IMG/VR virus record: IMGVR_UViG_3300005613_000001
Coordinates: 440,279-504,278 of that record
Origin: a virus
Reading direction: 5' to 3' (one strand)
DNA: 64,000 nt
In this document: positions 7,920-19,828 of the stretch, one piece after another
Position numbering within the stretch: the stretch's first letter is position 1
How the letters are laid out: every line of letters starts with the position of its first letter
The notes under the pieces: generated by a model
The model's input: only the letters and a program-made list of their open reading frames with translations
Database searches by the model: none
What the model was told of the DNA's origin: nothing
Program-made: the position numbers and the translations under genes

Positions 7920-9092
7920 TTATGCGGTTATTTCTTGTAATTCTTTTATACTGTCAACAGTAATAGAGTTAAGTGTTTTCACGTTTCCCCAAACGATACT
8001 ATTAATAGTCTTTATGTTCCCACTCGCTACTACGTATTCATCAGCGCCCATATCCCAGGTATCACCCTCTGAATCCCGATCCCTCCCATCAATATCTATT
8101 TCTACGCCAGAGGGTGTAGTGCCTAAATCTGTTCCGGCATTGATCGCATCAGCACCCGATTTTAGGTGTAGATCTATACTGCTGATGATTGATTCAAATT
8201 GATCGCTTGCCGATTTATTTGTAAGTGATCCTGTACCGGCAGCCGTTGCGTCTGATGATAGATTGTGGTCGTCGGTAACATTGGAGAATGATTCAAAACA
8301 ATCAGCAGGACCGCTACCGTTTGTTTGTACGTCCATCACGACATTGTTTCGGCAATACTCCGTAATCGCCCCAGCATCGTACATCATGATACCGATAAGA
8401 TCAGCCGTACTACTTGCGTGCGCTTCATCTATATTCCAAATGGTGTTATTGCACACATAGACGGTATCCCAATATCCCGTTTTTATTCCGATCAAATCAC
8501 CACGATCACCCGTCGTGTTTTGCTTAATATCAAAGATGATATTGTTGCAAATTTGAAGCTCTGAGGTAGATCCTCCCAAACAGTGGTGGCCGATATGTAT
8601 TCCAAAGCTGTTACGAGCATTAACAACTGTGTGATAACAAAGATTGTGGCGAATCCTCAGCGTTTTAGATACGCCCCCAGAGGGCTCGGAAGTTGTAGAG
8701 CAAATGCAGCCACGGTAACAGTGATTATTAGCGTTAGCCATTTCCAGCCACTCAATAGTAACATCGTTGGGCATTGCATCTATGTCTATACTGATGCAAT
8801 GACCCCCTGTGTATGATCCTCCACTATGAACATTCCTAGCGCCACTCCCTGCCGTGCCATCGTGCCTTTCACTTTCAGGCACAGTTAGTTTTAATGAACT
8901 AAGCCCAACTGTGCCGCCTCCATTTATTGTTACCTCTTCATTGAAAACTGAATCGTTGTAACACTCGCCTACAGCATCATCGCCAGCGCTGTAAATGGCT
9001 ACGTTGTCTAGATCCGCCTCCCAAGCTGTAATAGTGCTGTAATCTCTACTGGGAGATACGCTTGTGCCTATGGATTTTGTAACAGTCGCCAA
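7920..9092 (-). CDS. Parallel beta-helix (pectate-lyase-like) fibre protein
   Basis: A 390-residue protein. The start is a TTG at 9092 behind AAGGAG (5 nt spacing), giving MATVTKSIG like the ATG-started paralogue at 6623. Residues 100-300 contain repeated turns of the right-handed beta-helix type (ISIDIDAMPNDVTIEWLEM, NNHCYRG, ICNNIIFDI, VCNNTIWNI, CRNNVVMDV) with stacked Asn. A C-terminal module (DAINAGTDLG, GVEIDIDGRDRDSEG, WDMGADEYV) is typical of right-handed beta-helix proteins with a lipoprotein-like ending. Such proteins are common as phage tailspikes that bind or cut polysaccharide; no catalytic residues can be assigned. It is cotranscribed with the fibre upstream. Confidence 0.72.
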   Translation of the reverse strand: MATVTKSIGTSVSPSRDYSTITAWEADLDNVAIYSAGDDAVGECYNDSVFNEEVTINGGGTVGLSSLKLTVPESERHDGTAGSGARNVHSGGSYTGGHCISIDIDAMPNDVTIEWLEMANANNHCYRGCICSTTSEPSGGVSKTLRIRHNLCYHTVVNARNSFGIHIGHHCLGGSTSELQICNNIIFDIKQNTTGDRGDLIGIKTGYWDTVYVCNNTIWNIDEAHASSTADLIGIMMYDAGAITEYCRNNVVMDVQTNGSGPADCFESFSNVTDDHNLSSDATAAGTGSLTNKSASDQFESIISSIDLHLKSGADAINAGTDLGTTPSGVEIDIDGRDRDSEGDTWDMGADEYVVASGNIKTINSIVWGNVKTLNSITVDSIKELQEITA

Positions 9093-9101
9093 TTCAACTC
9101 C

Positions 9102-13178
<4,077 letters not shown>

Positions 13179-13194
13179 TTAGGAACTTCCTTGT

Positions 13195-13207
13195 CCTTAT
13201 ATATGGC
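13195..13207 (-). promoter_or_regulatory. Late-promoter-like motif GCCATATATAAGG
   Basis: On the minus strand GCCATATATAAGG lies 20 nt upstream of the collagen-like fibre start (13175) and overlaps the stop codon of the preceding gene. The same 13 bases occur before the serine protease gene on the plus strand (17181-17193). Confidence 0.62.
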
Positions 13208-14600
13208 TGTTACGCATACCTTTACACAGAAGAATATAAGATGAGGTATCTTCTCCGCCTTCAATCCACTTTTCGGCCCAATTAAATCTTATTATATCTT
13301 TAATTTCAATTAGATCGCCCAACCTTTTTCGCAAGGTATCTTCTGAATAAACTCGCACATGAGCCGGGTCAGTAAAAGAAGGAACAGAAAAGATCACATT
13401 TTTATTAGCAGGAATTTTAGATATAATTTTAATATCATCTAAATGCTCTAAGACTTCTGTAAGAACATAGGTGTCGTAATCGCCAAAATCTTCTTCATAC
13501 GCATCGGCTTTCCACACATTAGGATTGTTAGCCACTCGTACAGCCTCATCACTAAAATCAAAACCATGATAGTTGTGAATATAATATTGCAATTCGGCTG
13601 TACCACAACCTATTTCCAAAACACTTCCAGTCGCCCAATCCGCAACTTTCTTAGTAATTGCTTCATAGCGACTCATATCTGTGCTTTTTTTGAAGATCTT
13701 GTTGTAATATTCTGATTTTTGTTCTAGGGCTTCATGGGTGAATAAGACGGCATCATTTGTAGCCATCCCTGCGAATTGTTCCCATTTTTTCCTGTTTTTA
13801 GGGCCTGACATTTGTGCCATTAGGTTAAGTGCGGCTCTAAAGTCAGCATTTATTTTAATTGCTTGCAAACAGGCATCTCTTGCTTTTTCGCCTTGCTGTA
13901 GCTGCCAATAGGATTTAGCTAAAAGATAATAAGCATCTGCCATCTCCCCGCCCCAAGATTTCTTTTCTAGATAGATTTGGAGCCAATAGACTGCTTTTTC
14001 CCATTCATATTTGTATGTGTATTCCCGCCCCAAATAATAGACTTCTCTAACGAGGTTTGGATTTTTTTTAATTTCTTTAGTTAAAATTCTTAGTGTTCTA
14101 TTGGGGTCATCATTATGCGAGGGGCTTTTATAGAAGTTAATTTTAACATCGAGTCGTTCTTGTTTTGAGATACCTTTGAGGTAATTATGGATAGCTCCGT
14201 GCCATTTTATTTCAGGTTTATTAAGGCAGACTCTTGGAGAGTAGAAAGAGGTATTTCCTCCGACAACCCGTAAACAGAGGGCTTCGCATGGAGTTTCTTT
14301 AATTTTTTCACGAATTTTATCAAGACCACCATCCTCTAGAATCTCATCTGCATCGATAATGAGAATCCAATCTCCGGTAGCTTTGGTATTGGCAAAATTT
14401 CGTGCTTCAGCGAAATTATCATTCCAGACGTATTCATTTTCAAAGAAATTATCTGTATATTTTAATGCTACATCTCTTGTTTTATCGGTAGAACCCGTAT
14501 CAACAATTACAATTTCATCTACGTCTTTAATGGATTCAAGGCAATTACCCAGCATTACCTCTTCATTTTTAACTATCAATACTGCTGAAATCTTTGTCAT
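13197..14600 (-). CDS. Family 2 glycosyltransferase - TPR - SAM methyltransferase fusion
   Basis: A 467-residue protein with three parts. Residues 1-110 form a GT2 catalytic domain (ISAVLIVKNEEVMLGNCLES; VDTGSTDKT; DXD-type IIDADEIL). Residues about 180-275 look like TPR helices (YYLGREYTYKYEWEKAVYWL; ADAYYLLAKSYWQLQQGEKA). Residues about 330-440 form a class I SAM methyltransferase (VLEIGCGTAELQYY; FDFSDEAVR; LTEVLEHLDD). Similar GT2-TPR proteins are widespread in bacterial surface-glycan loci; the attached methyltransferase would methylate the sugar or cap the chain (inference). It overlaps the 3' end of the lipoprotein gene by 32 nt and precedes the fibre gene, which makes fibre glycosylation a plausible role. 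Confidence 0.83.
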   Translation of the reverse strand: MTKISAVLIVKNEEVMLGNCLESIKDVDEIVIVDTGSTDKTRDVALKYTDNFFENEYVWNDNFAEARNFANTKATGDWILIIDADEILEDGGLDKIREKIKETPCEALCLRVVGGNTSFYSPRVCLNKPEIKWHGAIHNYLKGISKQERLDVKINFYKSPSHNDDPNRTLRILTKEIKKNPNLVREVYYLGREYTYKYEWEKAVYWLQIYLEKKSWGGEMADAYYLLAKSYWQLQQGEKARDACLQAIKINADFRAALNLMAQMSGPKNRKKWEQFAGMATNDAVLFTHEALEQKSEYYNKIFKKSTDMSRYEAITKKVADWATGSVLEIGCGTAELQYYIHNYHGFDFSDEAVRVANNPNVWKADAYEEDFGDYDTYVLTEVLEHLDDIKIISKIPANKNVIFSVPSFTDPAHVRVYSEDTLRKRLGDLIEIKDIIRFNWAEKWIEGGEDTSSYILLCKGMRNSHI

Positions 14601-15045
14601 AATCTAATAGAGGATACTTTCGTTTTTTCGGCTGGCCTTCTGCATCAAATTCTATAATTGATACTTCATCATCTAGATTTTTGTAAAAAAGCTCAGCATA
14701 AGGCTTATCTCCCATAAAATTAAGTCTTATTTTCACGACAGAAATATCATCTTCTACGTGTTCTACCGAAATTTTAAAGGTATCATTCTTAGTTTTGCAG
14801 ACTATATAAGCATCGCCTTTTGCATTGGGGGGATTATCTTTGGTGAGGGGGATTTCCATTTCGCGGGCAACTCGCTTACAAGCTCTGTACATAGTTGGAG
14901 CATCATAAGCATAATAGGTTTCCGCTTCGCCTTCTGACCACTTGGTTATACCATACGTAATTGTGCTTATAGCAAAAGGAGTTAAAGCAATTGCTGCACA
15001 GCCATTGAGAAAAAGCAAAAAAATAATTAGAATAGATTTTTTCAT
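14569..15045 (-). CDS. Lipoprotein, DUF3568-like
   Basis: A 158-residue protein with an N-terminal signal peptide (MKKSILIIFLLFLNGC) and lipobox LNGC, cysteine 16 being the predicted lipid-modified residue. The rest (YYAYDAPTMYRACKRVA; DAYIVCKTKNDTFKISVEH; VVKIRLNFMGD) resembles the DUF3568 group of small bacterial lipoproteins with an alternating beta pattern; that assignment is from pattern memory. A phage lipoprotein would sit in the host outer or inner membrane and could act in superinfection exclusion; that is inference. CATAAATA lies about 15 nt upstream and may be its late promoter; AGGGG precedes the start. Confidence 0.7.
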   Translation of the reverse strand: MKKSILIIFLLFLNGCAAIALTPFAISTITYGITKWSEGEAETYYAYDAPTMYRACKRVAREMEIPLTKDNPPNAKGDAYIVCKTKNDTFKISVEHVEDDISVVKIRLNFMGDKPYAELFYKNLDDEVSIIEFDAEGQPKKRKYPLLDYDKDFSSIDS

Positions 15046-15097
15046 AGCAAACCCCTATTATTATTTATGAGTTTTCTTTAGAATAAGGAGTCGAAAA

Positions 15098-15322
15098 ATG
15101 AGCAAATGGGATAATGAGCCTTTTGACGATGACAAATATATAGAGGATCTAGAAAATGCGGATTATGATGAGGAAAATCAAGATGACGATGAAGATTGGG
15201 AACGCTATACACAATGGGAAGAAATAGCGGAAGAAAAATACGAAAAAAATTCCTGGGATGAAGAAGACGAAGAAGATGAGGATGAAGAAGATATAGAAGA
15301 TGATGATTGGGAAGATGAATGA
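15098..15322 (+). CDS. Small extremely acidic protein
   Basis: A 74-residue protein that is more than half Asp and Glu, with aromatic residues at intervals (YIEDLENADYDEEN; the C-terminus is nearly pure D/E/W). AAGGAG precedes the ATG by 7 nt. There is no recognised family. Such small acidic phage proteins often mimic DNA or titrate nucleic-acid-binding proteins, but there is no direct evidence of that here. It overlaps the next gene by the ATGA type (4 nt), so the two are translationally coupled. Confidence 0.7.
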   Translation: MSKWDNEPFDDDKYIEDLENADYDEENQDDDEDWERYTQWEEIAEEKYEKNSWDEEDEEDEDEEDIEDDDWEDE

Positions 15323-15891
15323 ATATTGCCACTGAATATTTAACGAGGCGGAAATTCAAGAAACAACTTTTTGAGACCCCTTGTTCACTATTCCTTATCG
15401 GCAGCGACCCTGACACCAAAGGACAAATCATTGTTGTAACATTTGAAGATTACAATGATAAGAAATACATCATCAAACGATGGAACCTCTATGATGCTTC
15501 CCCGGAGTTCATTTTGCCCCCTATGAGAGAATTCATTGTTTCTAAGAATATTATATTTAATAAAATTATTACTGGCTTTAAACCTCTGCCATTTGTAAAT
15601 TCTAGAATCCCAAATGAAGAAAACCGCTACTGGCGTCCTATGTCTAATTATGTTTATCTACATTACCATGATGAGTGCCTAGATAGCCCTGGTCATCGAT
15701 ATCAGCGGACTGAACTTCTCTGGAAAGCATTCTGTGCCACCTATTTCCCAGAACTCGCACATGATGTGTTCTACGTGCCCCGTAATCAAATAAAATTAAA
15801 TCATCCACGATATTGGAAGTATTGGACCAAATGGAAAAAGTATTTATTAAAATATAAAGGGGCGGCTCCTGAGCTAGTATTTAAGACTTAG
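15319..15891 (+). CDS. Hypothetical protein coupled to the acidic protein
   Basis: A 190-residue basic protein rich in Tyr, Trp, Lys and His (YWKYWTKWKKYLLKYKG near the C-terminus), with no membrane segment or known motif. Its start overlaps the stop of the acidic protein (ATGA). The strongly opposite charges of the two coupled products suggest that they could form a complex; that is inference. The C-terminus overlaps the convergent gene ending at 15881 by 11 nt. I recognise no family. Confidence 0.6.
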   Translation: MNIATEYLTRRKFKKQLFETPCSLFLIGSDPDTKGQIIVVTFEDYNDKKYIIKRWNLYDASPEFILPPMREFIVSKNIIFNKIITGFKPLPFVNSRIPNEENRYWRPMSNYVYLHYHDECLDSPGHRYQRTELLWKAFCATYFPELAHDVFYVPRNQIKLNHPRYWKYWTKWKKYLLKYKGAAPELVFKT

Positions 15892-16084
15892 CCTTCATCT
15901 TCTTTTTCATCTTCTTCATAGCTCTTGTTTTTGGTCCACATTTGCATCCGGTGGGCGGTCTTTCATCTGATCCTGGTCCGTGGAAGTCTGCCCAAGCTCC
16001 GGGGAAATCTGTAGGGTCTTGTTTGGGTGGGTGCATACCGCCGCCCAGAGTTTGAGATTCAAGCCATTTTTTAAATGATAACAT
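15881..16084 (-). CDS. Small protein with FKKWLE N-terminus and Lys-rich tail
   Basis: A 67-residue protein: MLSFKKWLESQTLGGG, then a Pro/Gly-rich stretch with CKCG, ending in a strongly basic tail (RAMKKMKKKMKAKS). It converges with and overlaps the plus-strand gene. The N-terminal FKKWLE pattern echoes other short genes in this window (47329, 46958, 37023). Unknown function. Confidence 0.5.
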   Translation of the reverse strand: MLSFKKWLESQTLGGGMHPPKQDPTDFPGAWADFHGPGSDERPPTGCKCGPKTRAMKKMKKKMKAKS

Positions 16085-16102
16085 ACTAGTCTATATATTG
16101 AT

Positions 16103-16654
16103 ATGAAATATAATTGGCACGGTTTAATGCAAATTGAGGAAATTCAACATATCCGCGATGGCAAGGTCATCTGGCGGAATGAGAACCTCAAAAATCTTCT
16201 TCATATTCAAGGCGAAGAGTTTATTCTAAAAGTCGCATTTTCTGAATATCTTTTAAAACCAGAATATTATTATTTTGGTTTAGATAATCGGTCTTCTCTT
16301 GACGTAACTGATAGTATGACTGATCTAGAAGATGAACCCACAACAAATGGTTATTTTCGTCAATCTGTTAATTCGGTAGATGATTTTACGTTTCTTGTTG
16401 TTGAGGGGTATAATCGAGCTAGATCTCCCATTTTAACATTTTCTGCTGTTGGTGGTAGTTGGGGTCCAATTAGAAATTTATTCTTAACGATGCAAGACCA
16501 GGACATCGCTGCAAATTTGGGCTATTTGATAGCTTCTGTAGATTTAGAGCAGGATATCACAGTAGCATCAGGAGATGCCATTAGTCTTCGTATGGCTATG
16601 ACACTAAGAGATTGTGAAGGCGGTCCTTGTCCTACTTCGCCTCTTAGTTATTAA
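16103..16654 (+). CDS. Putative virion protein
   Basis: A 183-residue protein. The opening (IEEIQHIRDGKVIWRNENLKN, then LLHIQGEEFILKVAF) matches a layout common in small phage structural proteins: a strand with DGxV, then a helix beginning with N and a Gly followed by a hydrophobic helix. A related layout appears in the baseplate-region protein at 49235 (IDYRDGRKEVKTFKN, ILRNGRIALAKSLA). The remainder is beta-rich and ends with CEGGPCPTSPLSY. No Shine-Dalgarno site precedes ATG 16103; a CTATATAT element lies about 5 nt upstream, so a leaderless start is possible. The 3' end overlaps the convergent gene by 11 nt. Confidence 0.55.
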   Translation: MKYNWHGLMQIEEIQHIRDGKVIWRNENLKNLLHIQGEEFILKVAFSEYLLKPEYYYFGLDNRSSLDVTDSMTDLEDEPTTNGYFRQSVNSVDDFTFLVVEGYNRARSPILTFSAVGGSWGPIRNLFLTMQDQDIAANLGYLIASVDLEQDITVASGDAISLRMAMTLRDCEGGPCPTSPLSY

Positions 16655-17156
16655 AATAGGTTAAACTTTCTTCAAGCACTTTTTGATCTTGAATAATTAT
16701 GAAGTGCAAAATGTTAAATTTCGCTTCCGACTCAGTTGCATCTTGAGTTATTTTAAATGAAAGATGTTGAGAGCCAAAATCAACTAAATCTAATAGATTC
16801 TTACTTGATGTTGGCACTGGATTATCATTATACCAAGTTGCACGTTCTTTTGGTGACATCTTTCGCCACTTCTCATCTGATAGACTTCTTGGTTCATAAT
16901 CTTCTGGCAATTGTGGCACATTAATAATGTAGCCACTTTTCTTTGCCTGTAACGGTTGAATGCCCGCCTCATTAATTATTGCGTATTTACAGAACACTTC
17001 TTCAGCCGGTTCTGAGGTTGAACCTTTATGAAACCACACTGGAAGACTCACGCCGATGGTTTTTATTTTCTTACCTTCATGCAAAGCATAACGCTCTTTT
17101 TTTGTAAGGAAAATATTATGCATTATGGATAATGTAGTTGTTTTTTTATTCGCCAT
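16644..17156 (-). CDS. Hypothetical protein
   Basis: A 170-residue protein starting MANKKTTTLSIMHNIFLTKK, with mixed alpha/beta composition and no membrane segment. A central stretch (LSDEKWRKMSPKERATWYND) is helical and basic. No known family or motif is visible. It converges on the virion-like gene at 16103-16654. No strong ribosome site is seen immediately upstream. Confidence 0.5.
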   Translation of the reverse strand: MANKKTTTLSIMHNIFLTKKERYALHEGKKIKTIGVSLPVWFHKGSTSEPAEEVFCKYAIINEAGIQPLQAKKSGYIINVPQLPEDYEPRSLSDEKWRKMSPKERATWYNDNPVPTSSKNLLDLVDFGSQHLSFKITQDATESEAKFNILHFIIIQDQKVLEESLTYFNN

Positions 17157-17180
17157 TTCACACTTTTTCTATGCTGTTTT

Positions 17181-17196
17181 GCCATATATAAGGTAG
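17181..17196 (+). promoter_or_regulatory. Late-promoter-like motif GCCATATATAAGGTAG
   Basis: It lies 28 nt upstream of the serine protease start (17225). It shares 14 bases with the motif at 1611 and 13 with the minus-strand motif at 13195. Confidence 0.62.
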
Positions 17197-17224
17197 TGAA
17201 GGATTATACTATAAAGGAGTTCCT

Positions 17225-18145
17225 ATGAAGGGAAATTTAGGCAGGATTGCTGTTATTGCTGCTGTCTTCATTGTAGCAATTATTCTCTTTTCTTCAAAGC
17301 ATCAGGGCAAGGTTCAAACGGATAAACCTCAACTCCCCAATATTTCTAATATGCCAATCGTGATCGAAAGCGATCCGCAATTGGCTGCTATTCAAGGTTT
17401 ATCTCCTGTTGAACAAAGAGGAGAAAAATTCAGGGAATGGTTACAAGCATCATTTAAAATTAAAGTAAGTGGTGCAAGTGGCTCTGGAACATTATGTTAT
17501 TACGACTACGAAAAAAACATTGCTTACGTGATTTCATGTGGGCACTTGTGGAGTGGAAACATGCGTGCGAGGGTAGGAAATACTCGCAAGGCAACAGTTA
17601 TTACTTGGTATCATAATGATAAGAAATTATCATCCCCAAAAGAATACGAAGCTGAAGTTCATTTTTATAGCAACAGCAGGGGTTATGATATAAGTCTTTT
17701 AACATTTAAGCCTGATTGGTTTCCGCAAATTTACTTTCCTATTGCACCACTAGATCATAAAGTGGGCGGCTCTGCACATTCAATGGGATGTGACGGTGGA
17801 GAGGAAGTTGCACATTATGAAGTGGAAATAGTTGGGTTAAAAGATACAAACTTAATCACTAAAAATAACAGCCCACGGCCAGGTCGTTCTGGAGGCGGGT
17901 TGGTAGATAATACTGGTCATTATATCGGTATTTGTTGGGGAACGTCTAAATATGATGGCTCTGGGATTGGATACTTTACGCCCCTTAAAGCCATTCATGA
18001 GCAATTTAAAAAGGAAGGCTATGAATTCCTTTTGGGGCTTCCACCGGCCAGCTTAGCTCGCCAAATCCCAATTATTGATATGCCACGACACACAAAAGGC
18101 GATTATCCACATGATTACATTCCTTTACCGGGATACAGAATTTAG
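17225..18145 (+). CDS. Membrane-anchored trypsin-like serine protease
   Basis: A 306-residue protein with an N-terminal anchor or uncleaved signal (residues 6-22, GRIAVIAAVFIVAIILF), a Pro-rich linker, and a chymotrypsin-fold domain from about residue 80. The likely catalytic triad is H107 (VISCGHLW), D155 (YDISLL) and S222 in PGRSGGGLV. The GxSGGxL loop matches trypsin-like and DegP-type enzymes. No PDZ domain follows; the C-terminus is a Pro/Ile-rich tail. The topology places the protease on the outer face of the cytoplasmic membrane. AAAGGAG precedes the start and a late-type promoter lies upstream. It may process a virion or envelope protein; the target is unknown. Confidence 0.83.
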   Translation: MKGNLGRIAVIAAVFIVAIILFSSKHQGKVQTDKPQLPNISNMPIVIESDPQLAAIQGLSPVEQRGEKFREWLQASFKIKVSGASGSGTLCYYDYEKNIAYVISCGHLWSGNMRARVGNTRKATVITWYHNDKKLSSPKEYEAEVHFYSNSRGYDISLLTFKPDWFPQIYFPIAPLDHKVGGSAHSMGCDGGEEVAHYEVEIVGLKDTNLITKNNSPRPGRSGGGLVDNTGHYIGICWGTSKYDGSGIGYFTPLKAIHEQFKKEGYEFLLGLPPASLARQIPIIDMPRHTKGDYPHDYIPLPGYRI

Positions 18146-18153
18146 GAGATTAA

Positions 18154-18792
18154 ATGGCTGCTATTTTGCCTAATTCAATTTTTGTTCATATCCCCAAAAC
18201 GGGAGGCACGTTTGTCAGAAGAACAATTAAAGATCTTGGACTCTATCGTGGCGAAGCATATGAAGGGAATAACAACTGGACGAGAATACAAGTAATTCAC
18301 TTGGGGATTGGTGATATTCAATCCAACAAGTTAACTTTTGCTTTTGTTAGAAATCCTACAACTTGGCTTCAAAGCAAGTGGACCAATATGGTCCGTAGGT
18401 TTAAAAAAAGCTCTAAACCATCTAAACATCTTTGGAAGAACGATTGCTTTTCCAAAGATTTTGGTGAATTTGTTAGAAAAGTGTTGGATTTACACCCCAA
18501 TAGACCTACAATTGAAATGAATAATAAATTAGGGTATGAAGTTGTTTATGATAAATGTCAACCTAAGAAGCATCACGTTGATCTAATTGGAAAAAATGAA
18601 TCTTTGAGAGAAGATTTAATTCGAATTCTAAACACAGCGGGAGAAGAATTTGATGAAAATACAATATTAAACAAAGAAGAACAACGGGTGGCTTCTCGAT
18701 CAAGGAATTGGGCGTGTCAATATCCACCGGGATTAGAAGATAAAGTAATAGATGCTAATTTGCCTTTTGCAAAAGCATTTGGTTATTTTTAG
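18154..18792 (+). CDS. Sulfotransferase family protein (2 of 4)
   Basis: A 212-residue protein with the PAPS-binding loop near the N-terminus (FVHIPKTGGTFVRR) and the 3'-phosphate motif FAFVRNPTTWLQSKW around residue 63, as in the Sulfotransfer_2 group acting on carbohydrates. It starts 8 nt after the protease gene behind TTAGGAG and is cotranscribed with it. The last 4 nt overlap the convergent nucleoside hydrolase gene. The acceptor is unknown. Confidence 0.82.
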   Translation: MAAILPNSIFVHIPKTGGTFVRRTIKDLGLYRGEAYEGNNNWTRIQVIHLGIGDIQSNKLTFAFVRNPTTWLQSKWTNMVRRFKKSSKPSKHLWKNDCFSKDFGEFVRKVLDLHPNRPTIEMNNKLGYEVVYDKCQPKKHHVDLIGKNESLREDLIRILNTAGEEFDENTILNKEEQRVASRSRNWACQYPPGLEDKVIDANLPFAKAFGYF

Positions 18793-19646
18793 AATCTTAT
18801 ATGATCCCAAAAGGCTTCATAATCAAGATCGGCAGCAATAAGATCATTACCGGGGGCGGTACTCCAACCGCCCTCCATTTTTACCATCTTGCCTTTTACC
18901 CATGTTGCCACTTCTGGGTAGAGATGACATACCGCCGCACAGGGGTCATGAAACTTCTTCTCGGGATGCTTCTTAAGATAAATCTCCATCGCCTCTAAAA
19001 ATAATTCTGAGGCGCGGTCTTTCGGCTGTCCCATTGATTCATGGATCACCCTATCGTATATGACGGTGTGACATAAGTTCTTTGATACAAAGCGTTTTTC
19101 TTTGATGTTCGCATCTACCAGGGCGAGGAATCCCTTTCTGTCTCCGTTGGGGTTGAATGAGGGAGCCCACTCTCTTCCTTCAAATTTCTCCTTAACGATG
19201 CTCGGTCGGTAGCGACTATATGGTAGGAAGCCGCCTTGCATTGTTGCTTTCTCAAATGCCGCTTCTGGGTGGGTTCTAAGGTACTTTCCTATGGATTTTA
19301 TCGGACCAATCACAAAAAGTTCGCACTTCGGGTGCCTATTGAGGACATAGGGTAGTAGAGATTCACCCAAATCGTCAGGCGCAGAGCGTAACGGTGCGCC
19401 GTATACATTAAGGAGGCGTTCATGCACTCCCGTATTCCAGTGCTTGTAATTATCCACCTTCCCAGAACCAATAGGAATGTCCAATCCCAGTTCTTTACAG
19501 AGAAACCTTACAATAGCTATTTGTTGTGGGTCGCCCGGCGAAACAAGAATACATCTTATGTTCACACCTGCCGAAATCAAATAACACAATGCAAAGAAGT
19601 CATCGGGATCGTTACCGATGTCCGTTTCTACGATCATATCACACAT
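18789..19646 (-). CDS. Nucleoside hydrolase (IunH/RihA type)
   Basis: A 285-residue protein with the N-terminal calcium-binding signature of inosine/uridine nucleoside hydrolases: VETDIGNDPDD at residues 6-16 (normally DTDxGxDDA). Other family landmarks are a conserved GxxxPYS-like loop (GGFLPYS), FNPNGDRKG (substrate-binding Asn/Asp) and HDPCAAVCHL near residue 247, where the Asp is a metal ligand. The family splits N-glycosidic bonds of ribonucleosides. A role in salvage during infection fits the deoxyribosyltransferase-like gene at 46385 and the MazG-like gene at 21150. E7 in place of the usual first Asp is a conservative deviation. The start overlaps the upstream small gene by 8 nt. Confidence 0.85.
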   Translation of the reverse strand: MCDMIVETDIGNDPDDFFALCYLISAGVNIRCILVSPGDPQQIAIVRFLCKELGLDIPIGSGKVDNYKHWNTGVHERLLNVYGAPLRSAPDDLGESLLPYVLNRHPKCELFVIGPIKSIGKYLRTHPEAAFEKATMQGGFLPYSRYRPSIVKEKFEGREWAPSFNPNGDRKGFLALVDANIKEKRFVSKNLCHTVIYDRVIHESMGQPKDRASELFLEAMEIYLKKHPEKKFHDPCAAVCHLYPEVATWVKGKMVKMEGGWSTAPGNDLIAADLDYEAFWDHIRF

Positions 19647-19824
19647 AATATAAAATCTTACCTTCGGATAAAGGGTATAAGGCTTTATAACCCTCGGAAT
19701 CCATGAATTCTTTTTTTCTTAGAAGGGGGGCTAAAACAAACTTAACATTATGTCCAAAATGTGCCAACTTATCAAAATCTGCGTCTTCTTTAACATGCAA
19801 AATTTCTTCATAGCTCAGTGACAT
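19639..19824 (-). CDS. Small hypothetical protein
   Basis: A 61-residue protein (MSLSYEEILHVKEDADFDKL, ending GKILYYV). The start at 19824 has AAAGG 9 nt upstream within the end of the preceding sulfotransferase gene, and a TATAAATA box lies 27 nt upstream (19851-19858). No family is recognised. It overlaps the nucleoside hydrolase gene by 8 nt, so both are probably made from one transcript. Confidence 0.62.
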   Translation of the reverse strand: MSLSYEEILHVKEDADFDKLAHFGHNVKFVLAPLLRKKEFMDSEGYKALYPLSEGKILYYV

Positions 19825-19828
19825 TATT

